Shown piece by piece: positions 62,801 to 64,000 of a stretch of 64,000 bases of DNA. A program made the position numbers and the translations under genes. Origin of the DNA: Paraspadella gotoi (lineage: Eukaryota > Chaetognatha); NCBI GenBank assembly GCA_051294375.1, contig CM119263.1, forward strand, positions 6,921,645 to 6,985,644, given 5' to 3'. Under the pieces are notes generated by a model. That model had not been told where the DNA came from and searched no databases. It saw nothing but the letters and a program-made list of their open reading frames with translations. Within the stretch, counting starts at the first letter, position 1. Each line of letters starts with the position of its first letter.

Positions 62801-63685
62801 TGCTTTGAACCAGTTCGAGTATAACCGGGCAGAGGGCAGTGATTGCAGATGGAGGAAGAGAGCAGTGAGACGCCTCTACATGGTTAATTAAGTCAAGTTG
62901 ATCAAGTTGAATTGACAGAGAGAGACGAGGAGAGGAAAGAGAGAGAGAGAGTGAGAAGACGCAGAGCATAGCGAGACGATCCCGCGAGGAGTAGATGAGG
63001 AGAGAGATGACGATGAGAGAGAGAGAGATGATAGAGAGAGAGTGAGGAGTCGTAAGAGAAGAGAGAGAGAGAGGCAACGACGTACATTTCCCTGGTCATT
63101 TACTGTGCTGGAAAGAAGGATTGGTGCGTGGGTCGGTGGCCCGGTCGGCTTGATGTGATCTTGGGTGATGATGATGATGATGATGATGATGAGGCCAAGT
63201 AGTTGAGAGAGAGAGGTGTTAGATGTGTTTTAAGCGACGAAAAAAGAAACAGAGACAATCTCTACTAAATCACAAGGTTAACAACAACAACAACAAACAA
63301 GCCTGCCGAGAATTATCGTAGCGCCGCCCGACTAAATCAAACTAAATCAAACAAACCGGAAATTCGGGCGTTGAGAGAGTCGCAGAGGGGGCGCCGCGGG
63401 AGGAAATTTGAAAGCGGCGCCAGCGGCGCGGAATTTCGAAGGCCGCGCCCACCATCGCCGGAAATGAGGAGAAAAAAAAAAAATCGGAACCCGAAAAATG
63501 GGAACGAAAAAAAAATTGGGAAAATGAAGTCGAAGTCTGAAAAGCGAAACTCGAAGCGGAAGAAAAAAAAAGGAAGTGAAATTAAATGACTTAACTTCAC
63601 AATTCGGTTCTCAACTCTCAACTAGGATGGAGTCGTTTTCGATTCTCTCACTTAATCACTAGTTAAGTGGTGAAATGGTGACCGG
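62801..63685. other. spacer with GA and GAT tracts, no gene seen
   Basis: GA-rich at 62915-63075, with (GAT)n at 63168-63193 and a GC-rich patch at 63360-63460. Nothing coding is supported. Confidence 0.5.
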
Positions 63686-63775
63686 GAGAGTGATTTAAGT
63701 CACTTACTCCAGTAATTTAAGTCACTCACTCCAGTGATTTAAGTCACTCACTCCAGTGATTTGAATCAATCACTC
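63686..63775 (+). repeat. 22-bp tandem repeat
   Basis: About four units of CACTCCAGTGATTTAAGTCACT occur head to tail, the outer ones diverged. Each unit contains TGATTTAAGTCA, a partial inverted repeat. Confidence 0.85.
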
Positions 63776-64000
63776 CCGTGCCCTTGATGCTTGCGGAAAG
63801 AAATTGCTTTGATCGGATTAAATAAAAATTTGGAGGCCGTAGGAAGTTGCCAAGGACGATCATTGATCGGAGATTTGGCAGCTGCGATCGAGTCCCTTAA
63901 AGAATTCTTATTCATTCATTAATTCGTTATCAAATTCATTGAATCCTTCATTGATTCATTCAATTCATAAAGTCTTTTTTTATTTTAATTCTTGAACAAA

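Noticed and set aside
48092-64000. Robo Ig1 exon
   Set aside because: The minus strand was read for the Ig1 words (HPSD, NC.AEG.P.P.I.W, D.G.Y.C.A.N..G) and none was found outside the gaps.

Overview
The window is invertebrate animal nuclear DNA, probably from an arthropod and possibly a crustacean. It has AT-rich spacers, very many (CT/GA)n and (CGT/ACG)n microsatellites, GT-AG introns, transposon remnants and runs of N. Only one host gene could be identified. Six exons on the minus strand between 18.0 and 48.1 kb encode immunoglobulin domains 2, 3 and 4 of a Roundabout (Robo) axon-guidance receptor. Read 5' to 3' on the minus strand they are Ig2-N (47938-48091), Ig2-C (47410-47541), Ig3-N (45972-46106), Ig3-C (38338-38465), Ig4-N (21622-21746) and Ig4-C (18002-18148). 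All reading frames and splice phases join without a conflict. The signal peptide, Ig1, Ig5, the fibronectin repeats, the membrane segment and the cytoplasmic tail were not found; they lie in gaps or outside the window.

Layout. 0.15-4.4 kb: a 4.25-kb DNA transposon with inverted ends and a TA target duplication; its empty site is present at 5.86 kb. 4.4-8.56 kb: unique spacer followed by a partial direct copy and a fold-back copy of itself. 9.57-11.2 kb: a decayed BEL/Pao-type retrotransposon integrase on the minus strand. 11.7-17.1 kb: a duplicated, partly inverted, CT-rich block plus a GATAGAAAA array. 18.0-38.5 kb: Ig4-C, then a block of about 6 kb present three times in alternating orientation (forward 18.3-24.1, inverted 24.2-30.2, forward 30.75-36.7), then Ig3-C. 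40.0-46.3 kb: a 3-kb block present twice in tandem, carrying Ig3-N and a non-autonomous hAT-type element. 47.4-48.1 kb: Ig2. 48.1-64 kb: gap-rich spacer with a few weak exon candidates and a noisy duplication at 61.3-62.8 kb.

The most striking structure, the alternating-orientation triplicate and the other near-duplicates, looks like an assembly artefact rather than a new biological system. The copies differ mainly by single-base indels. In each duplicated block the Robo exon is intact in only one copy. Seven gaps are exactly 25 N. Several larger gaps sit on microsatellites. This pattern suits gap filling with uncorrected long reads, including reads that passed around a hairpin adapter. If so, the true locus is about 15-20 kb shorter. 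The real biology most worth following up is the Robo gene structure, in which every Ig domain is split by an intron, together with the TA transposon with its empty allele and the hAT element with its 8-bp target duplication.
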